Positions 43,582 to 52,316 of a DNA stretch of 64,000 nucleotides are shown here, piece by piece (positions within the stretch are counted from its first letter, which is position 1; every line of letters starts with the position of its first letter). The stretch spans positions 2,542,001 through 2,606,000 of the forward strand of contig NC_014963.1 of assembly GCF_000179915.2 (NCBI RefSeq), given 5' to 3'. A model generated the notes under the pieces. The model ran no database searches, had not been told where the DNA came from, and saw only the letters and a program-made list of their open reading frames with translations. The translations under genes and the position numbers were made by a program. Source of the stretch: Terriglobus saanensis SP1PR4 (lineage in GTDB: Bacteria; Acidobacteriota; Terriglobia; Terriglobales; Acidobacteriaceae).

Positions 43582-45942
43582 GTGAGTCGAAAGCCCATTC
43601 TTCCGGTGGATGCGATTCTGCCGGAGATTTCTGCCTCCTTGCAGCGGACGCCCAACCTTGTCCTCGAAGCTCCCCCGGGAGCCGGAAAGACCACCCGCGT
43701 TCCACCGGCCCTCCTCGATCTCGTCTCCGGCGAAGTCCTCGTGCTCGAACCCAGACGGATCGCCGCTCGTCTGGCGGCACGAAGAGTTGCATGGGAACTA
43801 GGTGAAGAAGTTGGCGGCTTAGTCGGCTACCAGGTGCGTTTTGAAGAAAAGATCGGGCCGCGCACACGTCTGCGGTTTATGACGGAAGGCATTCTGACGC
43901 GGCGGCTCCTGAGCGATCCCACGCTGAAGGGGGTGGATGCGGTCGTTCTCGACGAATTTCACGAACGCCACCTGGATAGCGATCTGGCGCTGGCGCTTTT
44001 GAAGCATCTCCAGCGTGCACGACCGGAAATTCGCATCGTCGTAATGTCAGCTACGCTCGATGCGGCGCCGATTGCTCGATACCTGGGAGACTGCCCTGTT
44101 CTTCGGTCCGAAGGAAGGCTCTTTGCACTGTCAATCAGAAATATGCCGTACTCGTCCGATTCCCTTTCGATTCAGGTAAGACGCGCGCTCGAATTGCTGA
44201 ACAAAGAGCACCACACCGGCAACATTCTCGCCTTCCTGCCTGGATCCGCCGAGATCCGGCGGACCATGCGCGAATGCGAAGGCGTTGTGCGCCAGACCGG
44301 TTTACTCGTCCTTCCGCTGCATGGAGACCTGTCGCCTGCAGAGCAGGATCGCGCGGTGTTGCCTACGACTGAAAGAAAGCTGATCGTAGCCACGAACGTT
44401 GCGGAAAGCTCCGTCACTGTTGAAGGTGTGACGGCCGTCATCGACAGCGGTCTGGCTCGCTTCGCGATGTACTCCCCTTGGACCGGCATGCCTACGCTGC
44501 AGATCGGGCGCGTCAGCAAAGCCTCCGCAACACAAAGAGCCGGACGAGCCGGACGCACCGGTCCCGGTCAGGTCCTCCGGCTTTATCCCGAAGAAGACTA
44601 TTTTCTGCGACCCGAACACGACGCCCCCGAGATTGCGCGCGCCGATCTTTCGCAGCTCTTGCTCAACCTCCGCGCCATGAAGATCGCCCATATCGGCGAC
44701 CTCGATTGGCTGGATGCGCCACCTGCGGATGCGGTGCAGAGTGCTGAACTCCTACTCGATCGAATCGGTGCGACAGGCGGTGTGGAGCAACGCATGGTGC
44801 GATATCCCCTGCCTCCTCGCCTGGCGCGCATCCTCGTGGAAGCTTTGAACCGCGGCGTTGGAGAAGATGGATGCCGTGCCGCGGCGTTGCTTGGCCTGGG
44901 AGAACGCAGCACCAAGAACGATCTGCTGGAAACAATGGACCTGCCACAGGAGCATCGCGCCCGGCAGCATACGGAACAGCTCCTCAGGATGGCGCGCCCC
45001 CCGAAACAAATTGGCGAAGATGACGAGGCGCTTCTGCTCAGCGTTCTGTCTGGCTTTCCGGATCGCGTCGCCCGTCGGCGGACGGGCAATCAGATTATGC
45101 TTTCCACGGGGGTCTCCGCCGAGGTGGCGGGCGAGCGTCCGCACTCTGAGTTCATGGTCGCGCTCGACGCGGAGAATCGCAAAGAGAACCCTCTGCCACT
45201 CGTCCGAATGACGGCGCGGATCGAGCCGGAGTGGCTACTTGACCTCTTCCCCGATCGCGTCGAAGAGAGGTCAAGCGTGGTCTGGAATCGAACAGGAGAG
45301 CGCGTCGAAAGAGTCAGCGCCCTGCTTTACGACAAGCTTGTGATTCAGGAGTCCCGAGGCGCTGCCTCCGAGATCGAAGCTGCCAACTTGCTCGCAGAAA
45401 AGGCGCTGGAGGTTGGGATCGATCGTTTCGTAGAGAAAGAGATTCTGGAGTCTTTCCTCTCGCGGCTGGCCTTCGCAGGAATCGCATCACCGGATATTCC
45501 GCAGGCGCTGCGTGAGCTCTGCCTGGGTCTTCAGAGTTTTGGCGAACTTAGAGAAGCGGCAAAAAATCTCATGCCCCTTCTTCAGCAGAAGTTAGACGGC
45601 AGACTTCTCGACGAGATCGCTCCTCTGAGCATTCGTCTCAAGACAGGAAAACCGACGAAGGTGCATTATGAACAGGGAAAATCGCCCTGGATCTCGTCGC
45701 GTCTCCAGGATTTTTTCGGCATGCGGGACACCCCGCGGATCGGGCCGGACCAAACACCACTTGTCGTCCATCTGCTGGCGCCAAACAATCGAGCGGTGCA
45801 AACAACCGCGGATCTTGCGGGTTTTTGGGAACGCCTTTATCCCAAAGTACGACGGGAATTAATGCAACGCTATCCAAAGCATGCATGGCCGGAGAGTCCC
45901 GGGCCGAAGAAAGATAAAATTCGGACGAACGTAGAATTATAA
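43582..45942 (+). CDS. hrpB: ATP-dependent DEAH-box helicase HrpB
   Basis: About 786 residues. Helicase motifs in order: APPGAGKTTRVP (I), EPRRIAARLAA (Ia), LDEFHERHLDSD (II, DEFH as in HrpB), MSATLDAAP (III), VATNVAESSVTVEGV and QRAGRAGRTGPGQVLRLY (V-VI). The C-terminal HrpB domain with LLPFLPG-type and PTKVHYEQGKSPWISSRLQDFFG motifs is present. The frame opens with TTG at 43546, but that lies only 32 bases from the divergent htpG start; GTG 43582 leaves VSRKPILPVDAILPE, matching the usual N-terminus. HrpB is an RNA helicase of unclear cellular role, possibly in RNA processing. Confidence 0.93.
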   Translation: MSRKPILPVDAILPEISASLQRTPNLVLEAPPGAGKTTRVPPALLDLVSGEVLVLEPRRIAARLAARRVAWELGEEVGGLVGYQVRFEEKIGPRTRLRFMTEGILTRRLLSDPTLKGVDAVVLDEFHERHLDSDLALALLKHLQRARPEIRIVVMSATLDAAPIARYLGDCPVLRSEGRLFALSIRNMPYSSDSLSIQVRRALELLNKEHHTGNILAFLPGSAEIRRTMRECEGVVRQTGLLVLPLHGDLSPAEQDRAVLPTTERKLIVATNVAESSVTVEGVTAVIDSGLARFAMYSPWTGMPTLQIGRVSKASATQRAGRAGRTGPGQVLRLYPEEDYFLRPEHDAPEIARADLSQLLLNLRAMKIAHIGDLDWLDAPPADAVQSAELLLDRIGATGGVEQRMVRYPLPPRLARILVEALNRGVGEDGCRAAALLGLGERSTKNDLLETMDLPQEHRARQHTEQLLRMARPPKQIGEDDEALLLSVLSGFPDRVARRRTGNQIMLSTGVSAEVAGERPHSEFMVALDAENRKENPLPLVRMTARIEPEWLLDLFPDRVEERSSVVWNRTGERVERVSALLYDKLVIQESRGAASEIEAANLLAEKALEVGIDRFVEKEILESFLSRLAFAGIASPDIPQALRELCLGLQSFGELREAAKNLMPLLQQKLDGRLLDEIAPLSIRLKTGKPTKVHYEQGKSPWISSRLQDFFGMRDTPRIGPDQTPLVVHLLAPNNRAVQTTADLAGFWERLYPKVRRELMQRYPKHAWPESPGPKKDKIRTNVEL

Positions 45943-46014
45943 GCAGTTTGATCGGGAATAGACGTACGCCCCCAGGTGTTATGTATGCGGTTGCATAACC
46001 GAGGAGCCGTTTCC

Positions 46015-46338
46015 ATGAACACCGACACCAAACCCAAAATCCATCTGGTTCAGGCAAGGCCATCTGAGCCATTACGCGGCAGAAAGTCTCTCGAGCCAAC
46101 AGGACGGAACAAAGCACTCGAGTTGGTACTGAGCGCAGCCAGCACCGGGACACTGCTCTTCCTGGCTTTAACCTTTCTGACGCTTCTGTTTTCACTGCTT
46201 CCTCATAGCGTGTTCAGCGCGACGATCCAGCAGGAGCAGCGCTTCGCGACGAGAGTCATCGAACGTAACCGCACCTCCAATGCTCACTTCGGCTATGTGG
46301 AAGTTCCAATCAGGACCGAGAGGTCGAGAAATAATTAG
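46015..46338 (+). CDS. small membrane protein, hypothetical
   Basis: A 107-residue protein: a basic, polar N-terminal half (about 45 residues), one long hydrophobic helix (TGTLLFLALTFLTLLFSLLPHSVFSA, roughly 50-75), then a short charged tail. GAGGAG lies ahead of ATG 46015, which makes translation credible. The topology suggests a single-pass inner-membrane protein with a cytoplasmic N-terminus. No known family is recognised, and it is not clearly in an operon with hrpB, which ends 72 bases upstream. Confidence 0.65.
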   Translation: MNTDTKPKIHLVQARPSEPLRGRKSLEPTGRNKALELVLSAASTGTLLFLALTFLTLLFSLLPHSVFSATIQQEQRFATRVIERNRTSNAHFGYVEVPIRTERSRNN

Positions 46339-46492
46339 GGCGATCAGGCGTGTGAAGTGCAGCTCAATCGGAGATGATCCGCTAAATGCCATAGCCGCTC
46401 CTGCGCGGTTGGATATTCCCTCGGCGCATGGAATGCTAATAAGATCCGACGCCTCAGGCACTTTTATTTAGAGATTCAGAACAGCGATAGAC

Positions 46493-46924
46493 CTACTTAT
46501 TGACCCCGTCATACCACCGCCGTCCACGGACAAATAAAACCAACTCCCCGGATCGTCGACGAACCAACGGAGCGCCACACCCGTTCTCCGCAGAGATCCC
46601 AATATCCATCATTGTCCGCAAGCTATACGCCAAGGGAGGCGTCACCGGCTTGCGGCAATCGATGGACTCCAGTGGAACAACAAAGATGCGGACCGCCGGA
46701 GACAACGGAGGCGGAAGGACCGCGACTCCGTTGTCATCCGTACGCAGCACGATCGGACGTCCGTCCATCTCGTCGTACCAGAGGTTTACATCTTCGTGCA
46801 CCACCGCACTTCCATTGCGCCCATCCACAACACGAAGCACGAGAGGCTTCGGTGCGTCCTGCGCCAATGCGATGCACGCCGTCAAAGAAAAAGAGACGAC
46901 TGCCATGCAAATCGTGCGAAGCAT
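46493..46924 (-). CDS. small exported protein with beta-sandwich domain
   Basis: A 143-residue protein with a signal peptide (MAVVSFSLTACIALA; the Cys is not in a good lipobox). The mature part (LVLRVVDGRNGSAVVHEDVNLWYDEMDGRPI, then LRTDDNGVAVLPPP) looks like a carboxypeptidase-regulatory or transthyretin-like sandwich. Two cysteines (DCRK and NGCG) could form a disulfide. Its ATG overlaps the ATP-grasp gene stop by one base (TAATG), so it is translated with that enzyme and may be a substrate or partner. No family name is certain. Confidence 0.72.
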   Translation of the reverse strand: MLRTICMAVVSFSLTACIALAQDAPKPLVLRVVDGRNGSAVVHEDVNLWYDEMDGRPIVLRTDDNGVAVLPPPLSPAVRIFVVPLESIDCRKPVTPPLAYSLRTMMDIGISAENGCGAPLVRRRSGELVLFVRGRRWYDGVNK

Positions 46925-48048
46925 TACGACCCCGACCGCGGAGGTGTTGGCTTCGCAACTCGTGTTGGAGCTTTTTTACCGGGCACCCTTGCGGCACTCT
47001 TCTTCCCTGTTGTCTTTGCAGCCACCGTCTTTGTAGCGGCCTTCACGGCTGCCTTGGCAACCGCCTTCTTGGCTGGCGGCTTTGGAACCGGTGTAACGGT
47101 TACAGACAGAGCACTCTGCCCACTCAGAAAAGCCGACCATCGCATCTCTGGCAGCGCACGCCCGGGAGTTTGGGCTTTTTCTATCGCAAGCTTCGCCACG
47201 GCATTCACGATCCAGTCAAAGCTTTCGCGGCCGATCGAATGCAGATCAGCATCCGGAGCGGGGTTCATGAAGTCGATCGCATACGGCACACCGTCCTGCA
47301 CAGCAAACTCCACCGTGTTCAGGTCATACCCTAACGCCTGGCAGAGCGTGAGCGCGTCACGTTCAATGCGCACAAGGAGTTCAGGATCGTATGTGTGCAG
47401 CTCCATGACGTATCGTTCCGCCTCTGGACGCTTCGGATCGTAAGGCATGATCCTGACTTCCCTCTGCCCCACGACATAACAGCGGAAGTACTCCTTGAAG
47501 TTCACCTCTGCCTGCAATGTCATGCAGAGATCGCGCGATCGGTCATAAGCCGCAAAGAACTCTTCGCGGTTATGAACATGCGAAACATCGCGCCAGCCGC
47601 CACCGTTGTGCGGTTTTAGAAACGCTGGGAATCCGACGTACTCAAAGCTCTTCTCCCAGTCGTAGGGATAAGCCACATTGCGGAAGCTGCGGTCATTCGT
47701 ATCCGGCGGCATCACTTTGCTGGGCAGGATCACCGTGCGGGGGACGGCAACACCCAGCTTCGTCGCCAAAGCGTAGTTGAAGAACTTGTCGTCCGCGCTC
47801 CACCAGAAAGGATTATTGATAATCTGCGTCCCGCTAAGGGCCGCATTCTTGAGATAGGAACGGTAGAACGGAATGTCATGCGAGATGCGATCGACGATTA
47901 CGTCATACCCACTCGGCTCTGCCATCTTCACGACATCGATCGTTACAAACTCTGCGGAGATCCCGTCGTATCCGAAGGAGTTGATCTTCTCCACGAGAGC
48001 TCCGGGAAAGGTGTTCTCCATACCAAACATCACGCCAATCTTCTTCAT
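46924..48048 (-). CDS. ATP-grasp ligase with Lys/Ala-rich C-terminal tail
   Basis: A 374-residue protein. The ATP-grasp fold is clear from about residue 70 to 300: NPFWWSADDKFFNYALATKLG, FPAFLKPHNGGGWRDVSHV (ATP-binding Lys and loop), YFRCYVVGQREVRIMPYD and VEFAVQDGVPYAIDFMNPAPDADLHS (Glu, Asp and Asn that bind Mg). The nearest characterised relatives are RimK-type and other peptide or amide ligases. The last 55 residues are a low-complexity tail (KPPAKKAVAKAAVKAATKT and similar to the end), like histone H1 tails. ATG 48048 has GGGAGA ahead. It follows an esterase gene by 56 bases and overlaps a small exported-protein gene. The two substrates to be joined are unknown. Confidence 0.85.
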   Translation of the reverse strand: MKKIGVMFGMENTFPGALVEKINSFGYDGISAEFVTIDVVKMAEPSGYDVIVDRISHDIPFYRSYLKNAALSGTQIINNPFWWSADDKFFNYALATKLGVAVPRTVILPSKVMPPDTNDRSFRNVAYPYDWEKSFEYVGFPAFLKPHNGGGWRDVSHVHNREEFFAAYDRSRDLCMTLQAEVNFKEYFRCYVVGQREVRIMPYDPKRPEAERYVMELHTYDPELLVRIERDALTLCQALGYDLNTVEFAVQDGVPYAIDFMNPAPDADLHSIGRESFDWIVNAVAKLAIEKAQTPGRALPEMRWSAFLSGQSALSVTVTPVPKPPAKKAVAKAAVKAATKTVAAKTTGKKSAARVPGKKAPTRVAKPTPPRSGS

Positions 48049-48104
48049 TGATTCTCCCAATTGCGAGGGACCGCACGAAGCACCACACTTGGCGCGGTCA
48101 GTTT

Positions 48105-48818
48105 CTAAAGATAGGCCGCGAGCATCTTCTGCCACCACGGCCAGTCATGGCCAGCACCGTCCTGCCACACATCCAGTTGCACGGGAATCCCTTTTCGTCT
48201 CAGAAGGGCCGCGAATTTTTCATTCTCGTCCCAACACATATCCTGTACACCCGTCGCCAGAATGTAGCTGTTGTGCCTGTACTTATCGAGATACCACGGG
48301 TCGCTCATGTTCGGCAGAAAGTGCGTCGGCAGATTCAGATAACAATCTTCGTCATAGTACCCACGCAAAAACCGGCCAATGTCGAACGCTCCCCCCATGC
48401 TCAACATCGCCGTAAAGGTCTCCGGATGCCTCAACGCAATGTTCGCCGCGTGATACCCGCCAAAGCTGCATCCCGCTGCAGCAAGATGAGGACTGAGGTT
48501 CTTCGACCGGATGACCGGCAGCACTTCGTCGAGAATGTACCGCTCAAATTGAAGTTGGCGTGCGATACGCCAGCGGCCAGGAACGTCTTCCGGCGCATAC
48601 CAGCTCTCGCTGTCTACAGAGTCCACGCAAAAGAGCTGCGCCTGTCCGCGCTTGATCTGAGCGGAGACCGCATGCACCATCCCCCGGTCTTCAAACTCAT
48701 AAAAACGCCCGCAGGAGGTAGGAAAGACCACGACCGGAACTCCGGCGTGCCCGAAGACCAGCATCTCCATCTCCCGGTCCAGCGCACCGGATTTCCACTT
48801 ATGATATTCCCGGTTCAT
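48105..48818 (-). CDS. alpha/beta-hydrolase esterase, first of two
   Basis: A 237-residue cytosolic esterase of the esterase-D/Fes type. The nucleophile elbow is AAAGCSFGGYHAANIAL (Ser in GCSFGG), the oxyanion region is VVVFPTSCGRFYEFEDRGM, and the catalytic His is in GAGHDWPWWQ. No signal peptide is present. It is read in the same direction as the ATP-grasp gene and is divergent from a second esterase gene whose start lies 66 bases away. Pairs of esterase and ATP-grasp genes are described in Iyer and Aravind's survey of amidoligases, where the esterase is proposed to process the ligated product. That role is inferred here. Confidence 0.87.
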   Translation of the reverse strand: MNREYHKWKSGALDREMEMLVFGHAGVPVVVFPTSCGRFYEFEDRGMVHAVSAQIKRGQAQLFCVDSVDSESWYAPEDVPGRWRIARQLQFERYILDEVLPVIRSKNLSPHLAAAGCSFGGYHAANIALRHPETFTAMLSMGGAFDIGRFLRGYYDEDCYLNLPTHFLPNMSDPWYLDKYRHNSYILATGVQDMCWDENEKFAALLRRKGIPVQLDVWQDGAGHDWPWWQKMLAAYL

Positions 48819-48884
48819 CGTGGCTTCACCTCCGGAGCTGACCTTTGCGGTCTGGTACGCTTGGATGCAATCCTACCGCAGAGG

Positions 48885-49742
48885 ATGAACGCGAATCCGA
48901 TTTTGACCCAGCCACGCGAACTCGATCTCACGCAAAGAAACGACCTGGACCATAATTCGCGTTATCGCATCCATCATGACTGGTCTTCGCCCTACCTGGA
49001 ACATGCGCGCGACGTAACCGTTTATCTCCCAGAGATCTACGATGCCGAACCTGAGCGCAGCTTCCCCGTTCTCTACATGCACGATGGGCAAAATCTCTTC
49101 GACGGCCGCCTTTCCTACGTACCGGGATCTACCTGGCGCGCGGGAGCGACCCTTGATACCTGTATTGCCGAAGGTCTCGTGGAGCCGCTGATTCTAGTGG
49201 GCATCGCGAACGCCGGAAGCGCCCGCATGTCCGAGTACACCCCCGTCCCGGATCCGAAACTCGGCGGCGGTGGTGGTCCGCTTTATGCCAAAGCCATCGT
49301 CGAAGACCTGATTCCGTGGATGGGCAGTGAGTACCGCCTCGCAAACGAGCGGGAAGAAACCGGTATTGCGGGATCGTCCCTGGGAGGCCTGATCTCACTC
49401 TGGATGGGATTCGAATATCCCGAGATCTTCGGCAAGGTCGGCGCTCTGTCACCCTCTCTCTGGTGGAACGGTCGCAGCCTGCTCTCCGACGCAGGCAAGC
49501 TGGCCCTGACCTCCAGGCCAAGGATATGGCTCGACATGGGTCTTGAGGAGGGCGCGTTGCATCTTCGAAATACCGATCTGCTGGCGCGGACGCTGACCCA
49601 AAGGGGCTGGGTTTCGGGTAGAGACCTTCACTATCAGCGGGTCTGGCAGGGAACCCATAGCGAAGCCTCCTGGGCGAGCCGGTTTGCAGAGGTCCTTAGT
49701 TTCCTTCATCCCGCCCCCAAACCCTCTAGAAATAGCCGCTAA
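48885..49742 (+). CDS. alpha/beta-hydrolase esterase, second of two
   Basis: A 285-residue esterase of the Fes/IroE-like putative-esterase family. HDWSSPYLEHARDVTVYLP and VLYMHDGQNLFDG are family blocks; the nucleophile elbow is GIAGSSLGGLISLWMGFEYP, Asp is in RIWLDMGLEEG and His in GTHSEASWASRF. No signal peptide is visible. The frame is open well upstream to 48048, but that part is antisense to the first esterase and is not coding; ATG 48885 has GAGG immediately before it, an unusually short gap, so the start is a little uncertain. It is divergent from the esterase/ATP-grasp operon and probably belongs to the same pathway. Confidence 0.86.
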   Translation: MNANPILTQPRELDLTQRNDLDHNSRYRIHHDWSSPYLEHARDVTVYLPEIYDAEPERSFPVLYMHDGQNLFDGRLSYVPGSTWRAGATLDTCIAEGLVEPLILVGIANAGSARMSEYTPVPDPKLGGGGGPLYAKAIVEDLIPWMGSEYRLANEREETGIAGSSLGGLISLWMGFEYPEIFGKVGALSPSLWWNGRSLLSDAGKLALTSRPRIWLDMGLEEGALHLRNTDLLARTLTQRGWVSGRDLHYQRVWQGTHSEASWASRFAEVLSFLHPAPKPSRNSR

Positions 49743-49922
49743 AGCTGGCAGTTTCGGTAGAACTTGGGTGGAAAATAGCCCTTTTTGTTGCACTTTGACC
49801 GGATTTGGGCGATACTTGAACGGTTAGGGATGAGATGTAGTTTGTGCCGCGCCAGAACAGCCGGTGTGTGCTTCCTCTCCCCAAATTTACCCAAGATTTC
49901 GATTTCGAGAGGAACTGACCCT

Positions 49923-50189
49923 GTGTTAATGATTCGCCTCGCGCGCTTTGGAGCCCGCAAGCAGCCCTACTACCGCATTGTTGTGATCGAGAAGGATCGC
50001 GCCCGCAACGGACGCTCCATCGAAGTGGTTGGAACCTACAATCCCCGCACCGAGCCCGCCACCGTCGGTCTGAAGCACGACCGCATCGAGTACTGGGTCG
50101 CTAACGGCGCACAGCTCTCCGATATCGTCGCGAAGCTCGTGAAAGCAACACCGAAAACGGAAGCGGTAACTGAAACCGCCGCAGCCTAA
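49923..50189 (+). CDS. rpsP: 30S ribosomal protein S16
   Basis: An 88-residue S16. The start MLMIRLARFGARKQPYYRIV is diagnostic, followed by KDRARNGRSIEVVGTYNP and the conserved RIEYWVANGAQLSDIV. GTG 49923 is preferred over ATG 49929 because GAGAGGA at 49907-49913 is nine bases before it. It is the first gene of the rpsP-khpA-rimM-trmD-rplS cluster. The tail is slightly Ala/Thr-rich as in other acidobacterial S16 proteins. It binds 16S rRNA early in small-subunit assembly. Confidence 0.96.
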   Translation: MLMIRLARFGARKQPYYRIVVIEKDRARNGRSIEVVGTYNPRTEPATVGLKHDRIEYWVANGAQLSDIVAKLVKATPKTEAVTETAAA

Positions 50190-50230
50190 GCTCTTCTGTA
50201 AATCTTTAAGGTCACCCTAAAAAGGTTACC

Positions 50231-50282
50231 AAGCCACGCGGTCGATACCCTCTTGGGTTACTTCGGTCGCGTGGTTTTCCGT
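50231..50282 (+). terminator. extended hairpin after rpsP
   Basis: Outer stem AAGCCACGCG (50231-50240) pairs with CGCGTGGTTT (50268-50277) with one G-T pair; an inner stem ACCC/GGGT (50247-50258) caps it, and a T-rich stretch follows. It could be a partial terminator or RNA-processing site between rpsP and khpA. Confidence 0.5.
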
Positions 50283-50442
50283 TTAACCTGCCTCTCTTTT
50301 GGTTTCTTTTCGGATAGACTTCTGCTTAGGTTCATGCATTTCCGCGCTAAAAAAGAACAAAATGGCCGGAGACTTGTGCCCATGATCGATTCTCTTTCTC
50401 CCAGAGGTAAATCTTTTGACTGCCGAATCAACACAGGAAAAT

Positions 50443-50709
50443 ATGGGCTCAGTATCCGGTCTTCAGGCGCTCATCACCGAAATCGCACGCGCACTGGTCG
50501 ATAAGGCGGATGCGGTAGAAGTGCGCGCCATCGAAGAAAACGGAAGCGTCGTTTTCAGGCTTTCCGTAGCTCCGGAAGACATCGGTAAAGTCATCGGTAA
50601 ACAAGGACGAACCGCGCGCTCTTTGCGCACCATCCTTGGAGCCGCCAGCATGAAGTCCCACTCCAGAGTGACGCTGGATATTGTGGAGGACTCCTCTTCC
50701 GCCTCGTAG
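50443..50709 (+). CDS. khpA: KH-domain RNA-binding protein KhpA
   Basis: An 88-residue protein consisting of a single type II KH domain with the GKVIGKQGRTARSLRTIL loop (GxxG). KhpA binds small RNAs and is almost always encoded between rpsP and rimM, as here. ATG 50443 has AGGA ahead; a TTG at 50416 with AGAGG ahead would add nine residues, and both are plausible. The long gap to rpsP (250 bases) contains a hairpin. Confidence 0.92.
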   Translation: MGSVSGLQALITEIARALVDKADAVEVRAIEENGSVVFRLSVAPEDIGKVIGKQGRTARSLRTILGAASMKSHSRVTLDIVEDSSSAS

Positions 50710-50770
50710 CGACAAAGGAGTTTGTCCCTTTGCGAGACAGCAACGGCCCTACTCCTTTAACCTTACGGCT

Positions 50771-51337
50771 ATGAGCGAAGAGCAGAACTGGATTGTGATC
50801 GCGCACCTTCTCCGTCCCCAGGGACGCAAGGGAGAAGTGCTTGCAGAACTGTTGACCGATTTCCCGGACCGGTTTACCGAACGACGGTCTGTCTTCCTTC
50901 TCAAGGAAGGGTCCTCGCCCAGGGCCGCCACCGTGGTGGACCACTGGATGCCCATGGGAAAGAATGCGGGACGCGTCGTGCTTCATTTTGAAGGATCGAA
51001 CTCCATCGATGATGCAGAGAAGCTGGCTGGATTTGAAGTAGGAATTCCCGAGGCCGACCGTGTCCCTCTCGAAGAGGGCGACTTTTACGTAAGCGATCTG
51101 GTCGGTTGCGAAATTATTGAACAAGAACACGTCATTGGCATCGTGCGCGACGTTCACTTCCCCGCGGATGCCAACGGGGTACGCCATCCGGAGGCTGTTC
51201 CCATTCTGGTGGTAGAGCGCCCCGATGGAGACGAACTTCTGATCCCCCTGGCCAAAGCTTTTCTCACGAAGCCCGACGTCGCAAACAAGCGGATCGAGAT
51301 GACTTTGCCCGACGGACTATTGGAAATCAACGGCTAG
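50771..51337 (+). CDS. rimM: 16S rRNA processing protein RimM
   Basis: A 188-residue maturation factor for the 30S head that binds S19. It has the N-terminal RimM barrel (IAHLLRPQGRKGEVLAELLTDFPDRF) and a PRC-barrel (EEGDFYVSDLVGCEI to VPILVVERPDGDELLIPLAKAFLTKPD). ATG 50771 lies 61 bases after khpA in the same direction. Next downstream on the opposite strand is an unrelated outer-membrane protein gene, which interrupts the usual rimM-trmD junction. Confidence 0.95.
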   Translation: MSEEQNWIVIAHLLRPQGRKGEVLAELLTDFPDRFTERRSVFLLKEGSSPRAATVVDHWMPMGKNAGRVVLHFEGSNSIDDAEKLAGFEVGIPEADRVPLEEGDFYVSDLVGCEIIEQEHVIGIVRDVHFPADANGVRHPEAVPILVVERPDGDELLIPLAKAFLTKPDVANKRIEMTLPDGLLEING

Positions 51338-51341
51338 ACAT

Positions 51342-52193
51342 TTAACGCGAAGGAATGCCCATACCTCCGAATCGATAGGCGAAGCCGATGGAGACAACGG
51401 GAATGATGGGAACCTTGTCGAGGTTGTCCTGCCAGGTAGCACGTTCCTGGTTAATGTTGGTCTGTGCATCGGCTTCTGTCTCCAGATTGCCGCAGATATT
51501 GTGTTCATCGCAGGCATAACCGCTGAAGTTGAGAACGAACTTCGGCTTTCCGGTAAAGACCGCACCAAATTCGAGCGGGATTGCGAAGCGCGAGGAGTGA
51601 AGCAGATTGCTCCAACCCATCGTCAACATGGGAGAGAAGTTGCTTCCGAAGTGAAAGCTGGCGTCGCCCGTAATTGGTGCGGTTACGCTGCTGGTGTAGG
51701 TGTCGTTGCCCAGGTCAATCTTCTGTCCTGGAGCGATGAAAGCACGTGCGCTCGCGTGGATGCCGTTGTAGACCATGACGCCGGGACTAATACGAAAGCG
51801 TCCGCCAAAGGGAGATACATCGACCTGAAACGTAGCCGACGTTTCATCAAGCCGTGCCGTAAAAGGGACATCATTCGAGGTGAAGTTGCCGCTGAATGCG
51901 ATGCCATGCGCCCCTGCCCTTATCCCGACGTAGCGTCCGATGGGGGTAGAGATCTCAAGCCCGGCACCAAGCGTGCCAGCAGTCAGGGCAATGGCGCTAT
52001 GAGGAGCGTTGACCATAGGGCGCGTCGGCTGGATCGTCGCGCTGTAAACACTCGAGGAGCCGGAGGAACTTTCGGTCTCAGGAGTGGAAGAACTTGAAGT
52101 GTTGGCTAACGATCTAGCAGGCGCGGTCTGAGCCGCCGCCGCAGCTGAGATTCCCAGAACAATCAGAGAACAAATGAGAAAACGATGCTTCAC
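51342..52193 (-). CDS. exported outer-membrane-type protein, antisense within the ribosomal cluster
   Basis: A 283-residue protein with a signal peptide (FLICSLIVLGISAAAAAQ), a Ser/Thr-rich linker and strand-rich sequence with alternating aromatic residues (SALTAGTLGAGLEISTPIG, VDVSPFGGRFRISPGV) suggesting a beta-barrel. A single Cys pair (CDEHNICG) may form a disulfide. It is transcribed against rimM and trmD, ending five bases after rimM's stop, so it is convergent with rimM. I recognise no named family. Its presence inside a conserved operon suggests insertion, though its base composition does not stand out. Confidence 0.72.
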   Translation of the reverse strand: MKHRFLICSLIVLGISAAAAAQTAPARSLANTSSSSTPETESSSGSSSVYSATIQPTRPMVNAPHSAIALTAGTLGAGLEISTPIGRYVGIRAGAHGIAFSGNFTSNDVPFTARLDETSATFQVDVSPFGGRFRISPGVMVYNGIHASARAFIAPGQKIDLGNDTYTSSVTAPITGDASFHFGSNFSPMLTMGWSNLLHSSRFAIPLEFGAVFTGKPKFVLNFSGYACDEHNICGNLETEADAQTNINQERATWQDNLDKVPIIPVVSIGFAYRFGGMGIPSR

Positions 52194-52316
52194 GTGGTCG
52201 TCCCCTATCGCTTACATCTCTGAAGGTAAGGAGAAGTCCGTTACCGAGGAATACCACGTTCGCGCCACGGGACTGACCCTCCTCGATTCTGGGCCTATGA
52301 TCTGCGACCATAGGCC

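Noticed and set aside
48048-48884. Upstream extension of the second esterase
   Set aside because: It runs antisense through the first esterase gene and has no family match before MNANP.
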